Below are positions 10,641 to 22,996 of a stretch of 64,000 nt of DNA, in pieces. Source of the stretch: Diphasiastrum complanatum (lineage: Eukaryota; Streptophyta; Lycopodiopsida; Lycopodiales; Lycopodiaceae). A program made the position numbers and the translations under genes. How positions within the stretch are numbered: position 1 is the stretch's first letter; each line of letters begins with the position of its first letter. The stretch covers positions 49,298,841 through 49,362,840 of the forward strand of contig CM055095.1 of assembly GCA_029204225.1 (NCBI GenBank), written 5' to 3'. The notes below the pieces were generated by a model. It saw nothing but the letters and a program-made list of their open reading frames with translations. It searched no databases and had not been told where the DNA came from.

Positions 10641-12689
10641 CCGTCATTTCAAGTACCAAAAGCCATACATATTAATTCCTTTGTAGGTAGTCTGGTTTGA
10701 AAGTTAGAAAGAGTTTCAAGAAGCTTTTGGCATGATCTCCGCTAGCATTTGTGCAAAATGAGTCGCTTTTAGGGCTTATATAGAGGAATTAGGACAGTCT
10801 ATTAAAAAAAGTACTATTTTGGCAAATGATTTTTGGAAAGAAAAAAAAATTCACAAGCCTTTTCAGTATTGTGAAACAAATTACCTAAAATCTATATGAA
10901 GGTTATGGACCAATCTGAAAGCTCTACGAGGATTTTGTTGGTGGTGTGAATGTTAAACCTTCACCAAATGACAACCCTCGCACATGTATGACATTTAATG
11001 ACTTTTCACATGGTATTAACCCTCTCCCAAGTTAACTTTGATGTTCTAATTTCATCTGTCAGGTCAGCAAAGGTTCATAATGACATCTTGATGTCCAAAT
11101 TTCCATATATTTAAATCCTCACAAATCACTACTTTCTAGTCTTTTGATGTAAATTAGCCTTTGCAAATTTCAGGGTAAGTAAAACATAGTTGTGAGCTAC
11201 ATTATCATCGAAGGCACATGATGTGTTGCTCACATTCATGATGTCATGTTGCAATCATCCACAACAGGTGCAATTGGAATTTGGTTTCACATAGAAAGAA
11301 GTCCCTCAATGAAGGAGTCTATGGAAAAAGATAGCACTTCTCCATGAATAGGCCTCCCGAAACATTTGATCTACGCTACAATGAATGAAAATCATCGTTG
11401 TCTATCTACTTTTGAATAACTTGGAATAGCTAGTCACCTAGGGTGTCAAATAAAAAATATCAATTATCTTGCACCTGTTCAGATCCTTCTCCACAGAGTT
11501 TTGGCACTTGATATGGCTGATGGAGAGCTTTCTTATGCCTATTGTTGCTGCCTACTCCAACTTGTCACGTGTAGGGTTTCATGAGATGCAAGATTTGTTT
11601 CTAATTGAGATCAAGATTTCTTCAGTGCCCCACCTCTAGTTTTGATTAAGTTTTGAACGACCTTCTATACTCTCAAAATTGATGTGCTCAGATATGGAAT
11701 ATTGTTGGTATGTGGAGAGTGCCTCTAGGGACCTGAAGTTGCACAAACACTAATTGAAAGTGCAAACTAATATATAAGGTAAACGATAAAGAATACAATA
11801 CAAAACTAAAAGCAAAACCAAGGACTAGGTTACCTAAACAAGAGTTACCAAGACAATATAAATTTTTTTGCCAAAGTTTAACATAATTAAAATTTCAATA
11901 ATATGGATACTCTTGGAAGAAGTGTGACATTCATAGTCTTATCCCAAAAAATGGGAAAGTACGGTTCCACAATTTCAAGACTTGAAAAAGCATAAACTAA
12001 AGCTCCACAAACAATGGATACATTGTGCTCGCATGAATAAGTGACCCTACAACAATGCTTAAGCAGTTCACAAGAGGTTTGAGAGTGACAAAAAGGTGAG
12101 GCACTATGATCAATATCTTTTCGTTTACTCCCTCATATTCTTCGCATGTGTTCACTAGTATCAAGCTGCATGCAAACGACAATTATCAACACAATACGTT
12201 TACCAAATTTTCAATACTATACCCTAACCCATTCATAGAACCACTGAAAGATTTGAAAAAATGACTCTAAAAGGTTGCATTCTCCAATATAATGAATGCT
12301 TGCATGTGTTGACCCACCTGATGGCTATCTTCCATTACCGCAAGGAAGTTTGTGTACAACTTTTCGTTGCTCTCCATGCATATGCAATGTCGGTTTACAT
12401 GAATGGCTGCTTGTGCCATGTTTCTGTACCTCCAAAGAGGTCGATGACTACATCCTCTTCCTCTGTCAGCATTTCTAGCATGAATCTGTGTAGAAGCCAT
12501 TTTGTTGAGGATTGGCGAAAAAATTGAACTTACCGGGAGACATATTTTAACCTATCTGATTTATGAAACATTGCTTTGTGTCAATGGATGAAGCATTGTC
12601 TATTACTAACACTTTGTACACCAATGTTTTAAGCTGGTTCATCTAAAAGTTAGTTACTACCTGCAAAAAGTGGGGGTTATCACATGCGA
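10641..12689. other. No recognisable gene
   Basis: AT-rich sequence. Short open frames (for example about 12261-12527 on both strands) show no family motifs. I see no LTR boundary or RNA gene here. Confidence 0.45.
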
Positions 12690-14432
12690 CACTTCCGAAG
12701 TCCTTCTAGGCTAAAGCTATTTCAACAACAACCTATATTCAGAACAGATGTTCTACTAAATGCCTATATTACCTAGAAGATCTTCAAGAACTAGCAAACC
12801 ACCTAACCGGTACATCGATGAGTCTGCAACTTATCTTATTCAGGAACTGACGTCTGTCCAAGAGGCTCTCAGTTAGCCTGATTCAAATCTCTGAAAAAAA
12901 AGTATAGATAAAGAGTATTCATCTCTTATCAAGAACCAGACATGGATGATTGTCGAATTACCTACCAACAGAAATGTAGTTGATTGCAAATGGATTTTCA
13001 AAGTCAAGTACAATGCAGATGAAAGCATTAATAGAAGAAAGACATGACTTGTAGCCAGAGGATTTTCTCAGGTATACAATGTCAAATACATTGAGACCTT
13101 CAGTCTAGTAGTCAGGCATTTTTCTATTTGACTTTTGCAATCATTTGCTGTTGCAGCAGATTTGGGAATATATCAAATCGATGTACAGACAACACATCTC
13201 AATGGAGTTATTGAAGAAGACATTTACATGGTACAACCCAAAGGTTATATTATCGAGGGTAAGCATAATCATGTTTGTAAACTCCATAAGGTACTTTATG
13301 GCTTGAAGCAATCTGCTCGAGCATGGTTTTAGAGGATAAACACTTTTTTTATTGATCATGGGTATACACGTAGCTCTTCAGATTCAAGTGTTTACTTCAG
13401 AGCAGTGCATTAGTCTTTTATTATTATCACTTTGTATGTGGATGATACATTGCTTTTTAACAATAGTATCGATTTGATAAAAGAAGCCAAGACAATGCTA
13501 TCTTTTGAATTCAACATGAACGATCTGGACGAAGCTCATTTCTGCCTTGGTATATAAATCCATAGAGACAGAAAACAGAAGTTGGTCTACATTACACAAC
13601 AGAGGTACATCTACAACATGTTAGTCAGATATAATCTGATGAATAACAAGTTAGCTCTCTCACCAATGGAACCAGGACTCAAATTGTCAAAGGACCAATG
13701 TCCCCAAACAATTCATGAGAAGCAGTAGATGTGTGAGTATCCTTACCATTCTATTATAGGATCTCTTATGTATGCCATGATATGTACTAGGCCAGACATA
13801 GCTTTTGCAGTAAGCTCTCTCAGTCAGTATATGACTAATCTTGGTATAACACATTGGAAGGCTCTTATTAGAGTCATGAGATATCTTCAAGCTACTATGG
13901 ACTTTTGCATTTGTTATGGAAGAGTCAGCAATGACAAACTCAATTTACTCAGTGGTTACACAGATGCGAGTTGGGCAGGAGATTAGACACTCGTAAATCT
14001 ACTTTTGGATTTACATTCTTCCTCAACAATGGTCCAATTTCCTAGAACAATCGTAAACGATCTTCGATAGCTCTATCTTCCACTGAATTAGAGTATATCG
14101 TAGCCTCTCAAGCTACAAAGGAAGCAATTTGGTTGAGAAACTTACTCTCAGATATCGGTATAAATCAATATGCTCCGACAACATTATTTTGTGATAATCA
14201 AAGTGCCATCGCTTTATCAGCCAACCCTAGATTTCATTCCAGGAGTAAGCACATTGAACTGAAGTATCATTTCATCAGAAGCAAAGTTCTGAACGAAGAG
14301 GTCAGATTACAGTACTGTAAAACGCAAGATATGACAGCAGATGTTTTTACTAAAGCATTAAGTTTGGAGTCACATAGAAGATTCTGTGTAGAACTAAGTT
14401 TGAAGGTCAACGCATTCAAGGATTCAGATTAA
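12690..14432 (+). pseudogene. Copia integrase tail, RT and RNase H relic (element C pol)
   Basis: Plus-strand copia pol. An integrase C-terminal scrap (AKAISTTTYIQNRCSTK, about 12700) is followed by a linker (SSRTSKPPNRYIDE) and RT with VDCKWIFKVKY, LVARGFSQ, QIDVQTTHLNG, YGLKQSARAWF and the active-site box LYVDDTLLF (about 13430). RNase H follows (GYTDASWAGD, SSTELEY, CDNQSAIALSANPRFHSRSKHIEL, then DVFTKAL). There are in-frame stops at several sites (for example about 13330, 13555 and 13727) and a frameshift near 13984, so it is dead. A polypurine tract and 3' LTR follow at once. The RT is clearly related to the one that ends the window at 63379-64000. Confidence 0.85.
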
Positions 14433-14439
14433 GGAGGAG
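14431..14439 (+). other. Polypurine tract of element C
   Basis: AAGGAGGAG directly before the 3' LTR start at 14440 and just after the pol stop codon, as expected for the plus-strand primer. Confidence 0.8.
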
Positions 14440-15500
14440 TATTGGATTATTCTCCTTCTTACCAATTGACTAATCGATTTTAATCTTCATCCACTGTTTA
14501 TCCAATTATGCGGATTTTTCTGTGTGTTTACACAGTCTATAGAATTACAAGTGTTTTTACACAGTCTACAGAATTACACGGAGTCTACGACAATGTCTCC
14601 TTTTACGCTTGTCAGAAATCCCGTTGAAAAATGCAACTTCTCTTTTTTCGCATTTTTTGCCTGACAGAAATCTCATGTAAAATCACAGTGTCGCAGATTT
14701 TGCTTTTTTCAAAGAGCCTCAAATGTTAAGGAAATGACTATGGCAAAGTGTGGGACAACCCTAAATGAGATTTTAGGGCACCTCCTTTTTCTCATTTTTT
14801 GGGAAAAACCCGACAGTGTCGCTTGTAGATGTTTTAGTTCATTTCTACAGAGCTACAGTTTTGGTTCATTTATGCAGACAGAACATTTACGACCAATTTT
14901 GTCGCTTATCAACAATCAATGACAAGGACCGATGGATGCCAACTGATCACAGCCAACTGGCGATCACAATTGACGACCTAATCTCTCAGTATAAATAGTT
15001 GTTCATATTCATACATTTTTATCATTCAAAAATCAAAATTATCAGAATTTTTTGAATAGTTAGCTCTCTCTCTCTCAAGCCTGCGAGCTTGAACACTCCT
15101 GAGCATTCTAGTTGGTTTAGAGATTGCTATTGCGCTACTGCTTATCAGCATTGTGCTTAATTTAGACTTTCATTTTAGCCGGTTAGAGATAGCATAGAGT
15201 ATGTGGCTTCGATCCGCAACTTATTGTACTCATTTACTTCTGTTTCATTTTGAATCAATACTATCCTTTATTGCGTTCAGCTTCATCTCAGAATGTATGC
15301 GTTTTCTGGAGTTCTTCGCAACTCATTATTTGTCTAATAATTTTTGAAGCTTAATTGTTTGGCTACGTAATCACTATAGTACTGGCGATCTCAAAGTTAG
15401 TTACTATAAGTTCAAACATGATTTCTATCACTATCGTCTTGTTTGAAATTGATAGACATAGTCATGCATTGGAAAGATGAAGATAGTTTATTCTGCCATG
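14440..15500 (+). repeat. 3' LTR of element C, main part
   Basis: Begins TATTGGATTATTCTCC, where the copy at 25496 has TGTTGG, and matches 25496-26560 at roughly 90% by eye. It stops at TTCTGCCATG (15491-15500), inside the LTR, where the LTR of element A (15501) begins. Its missing last ~95 bp are found at 7002-7090. The motif TCTCTCTCTCTCAAGCC near 15065 is a useful landmark shared with 26120 and the minus strand of 41970. Confidence 0.85.
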
Positions 15501-16271
15501 TGTAGAGAATCGATGTGATATGCTCTGATACCACTGAAGGGAATAAGAATGAGAATCAGTTGCAAAGCTTTTCGCGAAGCAACCACGATTCCCTCTTGAG
15601 ATTTGGATGGAGTTCAGATGCGTTCACTGGACACTGCCAACTGAATCACTCCTACAGTCCTCCAGAATGTAGTCAGACACTGTTGATCTACTTTTATAAA
15701 ATTAATGCAGCATTCAACATGGTTTCAACCAAGGTGCGAAATTCAAATGAACAAGAAAATCTCAGACACACGATTAACAGCAAAAGCATTTGCATTTGAG
15801 ATCATACAACACAAATTGACATGTGCGCAAAGGCTACAATATCGTCTATTGATTTCTTTCTCTGATTCTTCAAGCACTGCATGCATATCCATGTAGTGCG
15901 TTGGCGTGAGAGAGATACGCTTCTCTCACAGATGTATGTCTCGCTTACTAGTGGACTCTTGGATCTCTATGGATCCTGATCACAGAGCTCGTCTCACGTG
16001 CAGGCGGACTTACTGTCTGTATTTCGTCTTGATTGCTTACTAGCATCAGACTACTTCATTGCACTGTGTGTGTATTCTGTTGATCGTCATTTAGTAAGTA
16101 TAGTCGCTCTATGTAAATCTAAGATTAGAGTGATTAAGCATCTACAACTAATCAGGGAATTACAAGAGTGACATATTAGCCACGACCTAGGGAGTATCTG
16201 CTAACGTCATGCCATCAGATCAGATTTCTGTACTTTCGAATACTTGCGCGATCTTTGCTGGTACTCTTTGT
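15501..16271 (-). repeat. Second LTR of the element A family, truncated
   Basis: Starts TGTAGAGAATCGATG on the plus strand and matches 5942-6720, with a small deletion near 16084. It is truncated after GGTACTCTTTG, where Ty3 integrase sequence begins. It is flanked on the left by CCATG, the same five bases that follow the other LTR at 6997. It therefore represents the 3' LTR side of a minus-strand element inserted into LTR C. Confidence 0.8.
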
Positions 16272-17000
16272 GTACTAGAGGAGGATGAGCTCAAATGTAA
16301 GATTTTGTTTGAATGCCATGATATACCTTGTGCAAGACATTCCGGGATATATATATGACTCTTGACTTGGTCAGAAGACAGTTTTGAAGGCCAAAACTCA
16401 AATCATATGTTGAGTCGTATGTTATTAAATGCAAGCCTTATCAACTAGCTAAGGCTGAGCGCCTCAAAGTTGGTGGTTTGTTGCATCCATTGGATATCCA
16501 TGATTAGAGATGAGAGAATATATCGATAGACTTTGTTGGTGAACTCCTAAAGACCAAATGACAAAATGATTTTATTGGGGGGGACATGTTAACTAAGTTA
16601 GTTGTGTTCATACCAGTTAAGTCAACTATTAAGACATTCAAATTAGCCCATATATTTGTTGAACTGTTATTTTTGTTGTATGGACTGCCGAGTGACATTA
16701 ATAGTGTTAAATATCCAAAGTTCACAGATCATTTTTGGTCATTTACATTCCATAAACTAGAAACTTTTCTTAGTTTTAGTTCTACTAATCATCCTAAATC
16801 AAATGGCTAGACATAAATGTTGAGAACATATATGTGACACAAGCAATCTTGTTGGAAAGATTACATCCCTTTGATTGAGTTTGCATACCATAGTAGAAAG
16901 CGTTATGCTATAGGTTATAGTCCATTTATGCTTATGTACATTTTCAATCTAGATTTTCAGTTAATGTGGCCAAGGCTCCAATTTATGTCCTTTCTATCCA
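16272..17000 (+). pseudogene. Ty3 integrase relic
   Basis: Plus-strand reading shows the HHCC region (ECHDIPCARHSGIYMT ... VIKCKPYQ, the last Cys replaced by Tyr), then ISIDFVGELL, MLTKLVVFIPV, LYGLPSDI, SSTNHPKSNG and IEFAYHSRKRYAIGYSPF. At the second catalytic position NSVKYPKF replaces the usual SDRDPKF, and a stop sits where the final Glu should lie (NG*T). Multiple stops. Its family differs from the integrase at 3827. It begins abruptly at the end of the truncated LTR. Confidence 0.75.
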
Positions 17001-17409
17001 CATGGTAATTCTTGTCCTTCTAGAAAATATTCCTCTCTCATGTTATTTGTATTTTGATGTTTATTGCTATTTGATGATAATTGGATTTGCATTTGTTGCA
17101 TTCTTTATGAGAGAAAAGAGAGAGAGAGAGCAAAAATAAGTCTCATTTGTGGATTGATTAGGGTCAATGGCTGGTTAGTGGTTAGGGTTTCTTTTAAAGC
17201 TTGCATTACATCTTGAAAATAGGCATTCCTCCCTTGGGATTGAACTACGGAATGACAATAAAGGAGAAACTACTTTTCTATCATATTTGCATTGTTATTG
17301 TATGGATCTCGACGATAGGGTTTAAAGATAGGTGAGAAAATCGTTAGCACATTGAAATAATTAAGAGCAAACATCTCAAAAAAAAAAAATGTATCAAGAA
17401 ACTCATCCA
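17001..17409. other. No gene seen; short GA run
   Basis: AT-rich flank with a short GA tract near 17117-17135 and an A-run near 17380. No coding similarity. Confidence 0.5.
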
Positions 17410-17689
17410 AGTGGAATTTGATACTTTTGTGTATCACATCCTCGTCACCTATCTCCCTCTATGCTCTTCAAATGGCCTTTTGCACTCTATCAATTATGCC
17501 TCATATGCAACTTCAGTACATAAACTATGCCACACCATTTTTTCCATTACAACGTAGCCATTTGGCTTCCACTATGGAAAAACATTTGATTTTAAATGTC
17601 TCTCCCTTCACGTAGAGTCTACATTTTTGAATGCTAACAGTCCAAGGAATATTGAGACTCCATTTATAGGCTCTTGTGCAAGATTTGTA

Positions 17690-17880
17690 AAGAATGTGGG
17701 CCTTAGGGCCACGCACACACATGTACCCACACGAGCCACGTACTGGGATCCCAACCCCAGTCGCCTAGCCACCCACCATCCATCTAACCCCCAAAAGGGT
17801 TGGTACCAGGGGATAGAGAAGCCCCAACTTATATATGGGAGAGTTCAAAGCAAGCAGTTACTTATGGGATATTGAGAATT
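17690..17880. repeat. Dispersed repeat related to 61530-61690
   Basis: Shares GGGATCCCA, TAGCCACCC, CAAAAGGG, TACCA and CTTATAT-GG landmarks in the same order with 61545-61665. Function unknown. Confidence 0.5.
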
Positions 17881-18247
17881 CTCAAGGTCTTCACTTGGCG
17901 CTCAAGCCCACGACACTTTCCTGTGCGTCTGCAACAAGATTAAATCTATTTGGCTCCCAATGGCATCATTTTTTGGGTGACAACACTACAATATCAATTT
18001 AATAGTGGTTTCCTTCCACAATGGGTCAATTTCTAGCTAGAAAATTTGGTGGCTTTAACTTTGTAGTTACACTTTATCTTTCTCATATTAATTGAGGGCC
18101 ACCTCTAGGTATCCGAATTCAAACTATATGGTGGCTTAAATATGTTTGTACAAATTGTTGATATTCTAATAGTATGATGTTGTTTTTTCTTGAAAAAAGA
18201 CAAAGAATAACATTGGACCACAAATTGTTTCATGTAACAAGAAGTGA

Positions 18248-18351
18248 ATTTTGGTTTAGACCAATGAAGAGGACCGAGTATAGAAACCATGACCTCATGT
18301 TAAAAGTCAAGGGCCCTACCACTTGCCTGAGTACGATTGACATTCATATTA
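18248..18351 (-). mobile_element. tRNA-derived SINE with target-site duplication
   Basis: On the minus strand it holds a Pol III A box (CAGGCAAGTGGTAGGGC, 18330-18314), an anticodon-like stem-loop CTTGACTTTTAACA resembling tRNA-Lys(UUU), the TGAGGTCATGG segment, and a degraded B box (GGTTTCTATACTC, 18289-18277). It is flanked by ACAAGAAGTG (18238-18247) and ACAATAAGTG (18352-18361), a 10-bp duplication with one mismatch. The paralogous repeat near 43185-43215 lacks the insert, which gives an empty site. Confidence 0.7.
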
Positions 18352-19472
18352 CAATAAGTGGTTCAACTACCTTCACATAGGACTTTGTTGTAGGCCCCTA
18401 TGCCTAAAATCTACTTAGCATGCTTCTACAAAAGTTTGTACATAAAAGCAAAGAAAAACATGGGACAACAAACTTATTTCTAGCAATGAATTATACTAGC
18501 CTTGTTATATAATATATGCACACTTTACATAAGGGGGATGAGTACAAGGCTCCAAAAGTTTCTTCACAAAACATGCATGATTGGAGCACGTGCTCCCACG
18601 TGGACACATTTTTAACTCTTATTCAATAGTACTAATGGAAACAATAATACCACAAGCTGCTTAATATGAGAGAGTGATGGAGACACATCTGTATACAATG
18701 AGAAGGAAATGTTTGGGTTGTGATTGCTTGGGATCAATTCACTTCCAGTTAGTTTTCTATTGACATGATCACCTACCAACATCATTAATTATCACAAGGG
18801 CCTAGACAATGCTAGGAAAACCTAATATCTTGGAGAATGAAATTGACATTATTCTTCAAAAATCAGTTTAAAAAAGATTCAAGGATGTTGACTACCAAAA
18901 ACTCAACAATAACTTGTTTATGCTGGAGATAATTGCCACAAGATTTTGAATTTCAACTCTTGTAACTGGCAAAACTAATTGATCTCAATAAAATTATCAT
19001 CATTTGAAGTTTAGTTATTGTTACCACTTGAACCTAGTTATACAATGTGGATTTAAAACTCAACACAATGGCTAGGTAGTTCAAATTGTACACATAGTTG
19101 GAACTGCCCATGTAGGCACCTGTTCGGGATTGTGTGTACATCTAAAGTCCATGCAAAAGAAAAGTTGTCTATCTTGCTTGTACATAATTGAATCATGTAA
19201 AAATGTCATCATAGTCTGAAACAAGTGAGATAGGACTCACCTACATCTTCTAGGACATCATATTTTAGTGAGAATGAGAAACCAAGTCTCCAAAACTTGC
19301 AAAAGTATATCATAAGTGCTCACAAAAGAGCTTCACCTAACCTCTATCTTCAAAAAAAAATTTAGCCTCATCACAACAAATTGTGCCATGGAAAAAACTC
19401 TTCATAAATTGAAAAATCTGATCCACCATTGAAAGTGACCAATTGCATTAACAAAAAAACTTGTGCCAAATG

Positions 19473-20436
19473 TGTTGGAATCAGTGTGTGTCAATTTATC
19501 TAGACTGATTTTGTGATTCCTATGTACCCAGATAGAGTTCGATTCTGACAGGCGGCTACTGCTGCTAAACCAAATCTACAGTTTTCCAGAGTGTAGACAG
19601 ACACTGCTGATCTACGTTTGATTTATTAAACATTCAACAAGAGATAAGCCAATGTGCAGAATAAAGATTGACAGCTGAGAATGTGTACATACAACGATTA
19701 AACATTAAGCATACAAGATCACTCAACATAAATACAAGATATGCACGATAACAATTGTATTACATGAATAATCCTACTCTTTGAGCGCTGTTGACAAACC
19801 CACACAGCTCGTCGATGCAAGAGATTCTATGTCTCTTGTGAACTATATTTTTCTGGTCTCGCTTACTAGCAGACTCCTTTGCATCAGCTAGTAGTTCTGT
19901 GCCTAACTCACGCAACTAGTTTTCTAGAGTTCACTCCATTTTTGTATAGATACTGAGAAAACATGGTTTAATTAATCATGGATTACAAGAACATTGGGTT
20001 ATGCACGTTCAAACAGCACCTAGTTGTCCGTCAGCATCATTCGTGGAGTTGCTTCAGCCCTTGGTAATTTTCTTAATCTCCCCTATCCTTGGAGCGTGAA
20101 GATCCGCCGCTCTGGTGAGATCGTGGATGATCGCAGTCGCCTACATGCAGTTTTTCAGTTGTGAAGAATGGTCACGATACTCTCTTCACACGTTTCGTTG
20201 ATCAACCACAAGCCCATGGTTGCGGTGGTTTCAGCCTTTGGGTTCTTCGGCCTTCGGCCTTCACTGCCTTGACCTTGCGCTTTGCCATAGTGACTTCGTT
20301 GAAGTCGCAAGAAGGGAAGTTGCAGTCTGGAGTGGCTTCTGCCTATAAACAATTGTCGTATATTTCTTTAGAGGTAAAGATCAGCTGGTCTTTTACGTGT
20401 ATTTCTGCAGGCTTGAAATCAAAAGTTAAAGCTTTG
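19473..20436 (-). repeat. 3' LTR of a minus-strand copia element
   Basis: Ends on the minus strand with CTGATTCCAACA (plus TGTTGG at 19473) and starts next to a purine tract (GAGAGGGAG) following RNase H. Internal blocks (CCAGAGTGTAGACAGACACTGCTGATCTAC near 19597) resemble the LTR of element A (6098-6130). The exact start is uncertain by a few bases. Confidence 0.6.
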
Positions 20437-20800
20437 TAGCTCCCTCTCAAAGTGTCGTAGCTTTATGATTCCTAGACTCGTTCTCTGCTTCTCAAACATG
20501 GCCTTGTCTAAAGGCTTGGTGAAGATGTCGGCCACCATTTGCTTGGTTCGAATGAAAACAATTTTCAACTCGTTCCTATCAACGAGGTCCCTTATCAAAT
20601 GATACATTAAGGCAATGTGTTTCGTTCTTGAATGAAACACGGGATCCTTTGTTAGGTGTATTGCATATGTGTTATCCATATGTAGGACTAGTGGCTCATT
20701 GGTGGTCTCACCTACTCCATCAAGGAACTGTCTGAGCCATGTGATCTCGTTGGCCATCTTTGCCATGTGATTTCAAGGAAGACGAGGTCCTTGAGTAATT
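20419..20800 (-). pseudogene. Copia RNase H C-terminal fragment
   Basis: Minus-strand reading: MAKMANEITWLRQFLDGVG, then HMDNTYAIHLTKDPVFHSRTKHI, then DLVDRNELKIVFIRTKQMVADIFTKPLD, the end of copia RNase H. The coding sequence crosses the polypurine tract and stops just inside the LTR at 20419. Upstream of about 20800 the homology stops in unrelated DNA, so the rest of pol is lost. Confidence 0.8.
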
Positions 20801-22042
20801 TGCCTCATTGCCAACTTCATTGCCTGAATTGGCCTTTGTACTGCTCAATTGAAAATCGATATTGAAGGGCACTGTGGGGGAGTAGGCCATGGGGCCAATG
20901 GCAGTGCAACACATGGGGGAGCAACAAATGGGGGCAGGTACAAGGGCACTATGCTTCCAATTTTGAGGAATCAGCAACAGCTGACCATAACGTTGAAAGG
21001 ATGGAATCTTGAAAATACATGGCTTTCATGCATGGAATGATTGTTAAAATCTTGAACATTATGTCCAAGGTATTTTTTCAGACTTTAGTGAGGCACATTG
21101 TGTACTATAATAATGAGTTTTTGACATTGTGTACTATAATGAGTGTTTGTGCATGATGATAAGAATATAGAATAGCTAACCTTTTATTCAAGATGATAGT
21201 AAATGAGAATACTTGCCATTATATCCTTTAGATTTGATTCCAAACAATCATAATTCCCATCCTTACAAGCAGGTGAAAATGGAGTCTCCATCCTTACAAG
21301 TAGCAGGCGTCAATGGAAACTCCATGTGGTCTTTAGCATTTGATTTATTCACACAAAAAGCTTCCTGTCATCTTCACATTTGGTACAATTTCCTTTTCCT
21401 TGGCCTCGGTGCAAGATTGATTTCTGCAAGTCAGAAACTAGAAGCAAAAAGAGAGACGTTTTTCTCATGAAAAACGGGTATTGCGCGCCTACTTTTATGA
21501 CTGTTAGCGCTGCCAACATAACAAGAGGATGCGTTTCTCCATGAGTGTCAGATCAGGTCCTCTCCACGATTCTGGATTGCTCCAAAATAACTGTTGTGAT
21601 ACGGCTGTAGGTCACATTTTGGTCAGCATTGAATGTTCATCTTCCAAGCTGCTCCAGATCCATGCCATCATGCTGCTCAGAATACTTCATCTTGTTTTGA
21701 TTATTGTACCTGATTCTGCAGACTGTTGGCAGATTCAGGTTACCTTAATCACACACTCAATCTTCAATAGAGGACCTCATCTTTCACGTACATTATGCAA
21801 TCCAAACATTTAAAACAAGAAACAAAAAAGAGTGTCGCTCTTTTATTAATTCTAAGCACAAACGAAACTATCTACATGCTGAACTTTTCCAACGAAGCAA
21901 AAAAATCGAAGGAAATGTTAGCAAAATCTTCTCTCTTCTAAAATTGAACCTGCTGCATGATCCTAGCTGCCGTAAATCATAGCCTCCTCTCATACCATGT
22001 TAAATATAAAGCTCGTAGTATCCATTCAAGCCATAGAGAGCC

Positions 22043-22079
<37 letters not shown>

Positions 22080-22990
22080 CGCCGTGATATACAAAACGAG
22101 ATTCCCGTGTTTTCATTAGTTTTCTCAAAATTAAGGTTTTGACTTATTTTGACCATTGACTTATCTTGACCATAAGCATTGCTAATTATGTTTTGACTTA
22201 TTTTGACCATTGACTTATCTTGACCGTCGGTTTTGGCTAGGTGTCAATTGCATGCCTTCATGGCACATGCTCTTGAAACTTCTATTTCGAATTGTTGGAG
22301 AGATGTTTGGAATCAAAAGAGGTTTTTCAAGAGAATTTGTTAATATGAAATAGGTTTATGGTGGGAATTTAGGGCGACGACACAAAAACTGCAACGCAAA
22401 AATTGCAAAGAATGTCAATTGAGAGAGAGAGACAGAGAAAGAGAGAGAGAGAGAGAGTTAATTACATCATATATGCCACTATGGGGCCGTGCATCTTGGA
22501 GTCACTGCCATTTTGGCCCCAACTTAATCACAACCACATGTTTTTTTTAAATTTAAAAAATTAATTTTTTGTTTACAAAAACCTGCCCAAAGATTATGCC
22601 TAGGGTTTTGTGATTGACAGGTATTTCTTTATCCCATAAGATTTCTGCAGTTCTTCCAACTGCTAGATATATATTGAAAACTACACTTAAACTTTCAAAT
22701 TGTGTGCACTTACACATGGATATGCACTCAAAAATTTTGTTGGCTCGAGCTTCGGGCATCGCATATGCTGGCACGCATGCTTGCAGGCTCGCATGGTCTT
22801 TGGGCGTCGCGCGCGCGTGCGCACCCTTGAAACTAAAAAATTCAATTTTTTTTTGAAGGCCCACCAAAAATTTCAAATTATTGAACATTGAAAAATACCA
22901 TTTGGGTTGTATGCCAATGGTCAATATATATTCCAACTCCTTGTCCTTGATCTCAGATGTGTGGAATTTCAATGTCCATCTCCCTCGTAA
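20801..22990. other. No gene seen; repeats only
   Basis: AT-rich sequence. It contains a short tandem phrase at 21100-21140 (ACATTGTGTACTATAAT twice), GA tracts near 22045-22075 and 22420-22457, the TTGAC-rich duplication at 22135-22228 and an alternating CG run near 22807-22822. The open frames here show no family motifs. Confidence 0.5.
22135..22228. repeat. Tandem duplication packed with TTGAC (W-box core) motifs
   Basis: The phrase GACTTATTTTGACCATTGAC followed by TTATCTTGACC occurs twice with a period of about 56 bp, placing eight TTGAC cores in under 100 bp. TTGAC is the core recognised by plant WRKY factors. No gene is visible nearby, so a regulatory role is only a possibility. Confidence 0.6.
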
Positions 22991-22996
22991 TGACTC

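Larger units (their letters stand above)
17410..19420. repeat. Old dispersed repeat, copy 1 (partner 42490-44060)
   Basis: Collinear similarity to 42490-44060 across scattered landmarks: the ACACCATTTTTTCCATTACAA region, AGGCTCTTGTGCAA, CTTTATCTTTCTCATATTAATT, ACAAATTGTTTCATG, ACGTGGACACATTT, and TTGCTTGGGATCAATT followed by GGGCCTAGACAATG. The copies are strongly diverged and carry no long open frame, so this may be an old non-coding transposon or a segmental duplication. Copy 1 has a SINE absent from copy 2. Confidence 0.65.
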
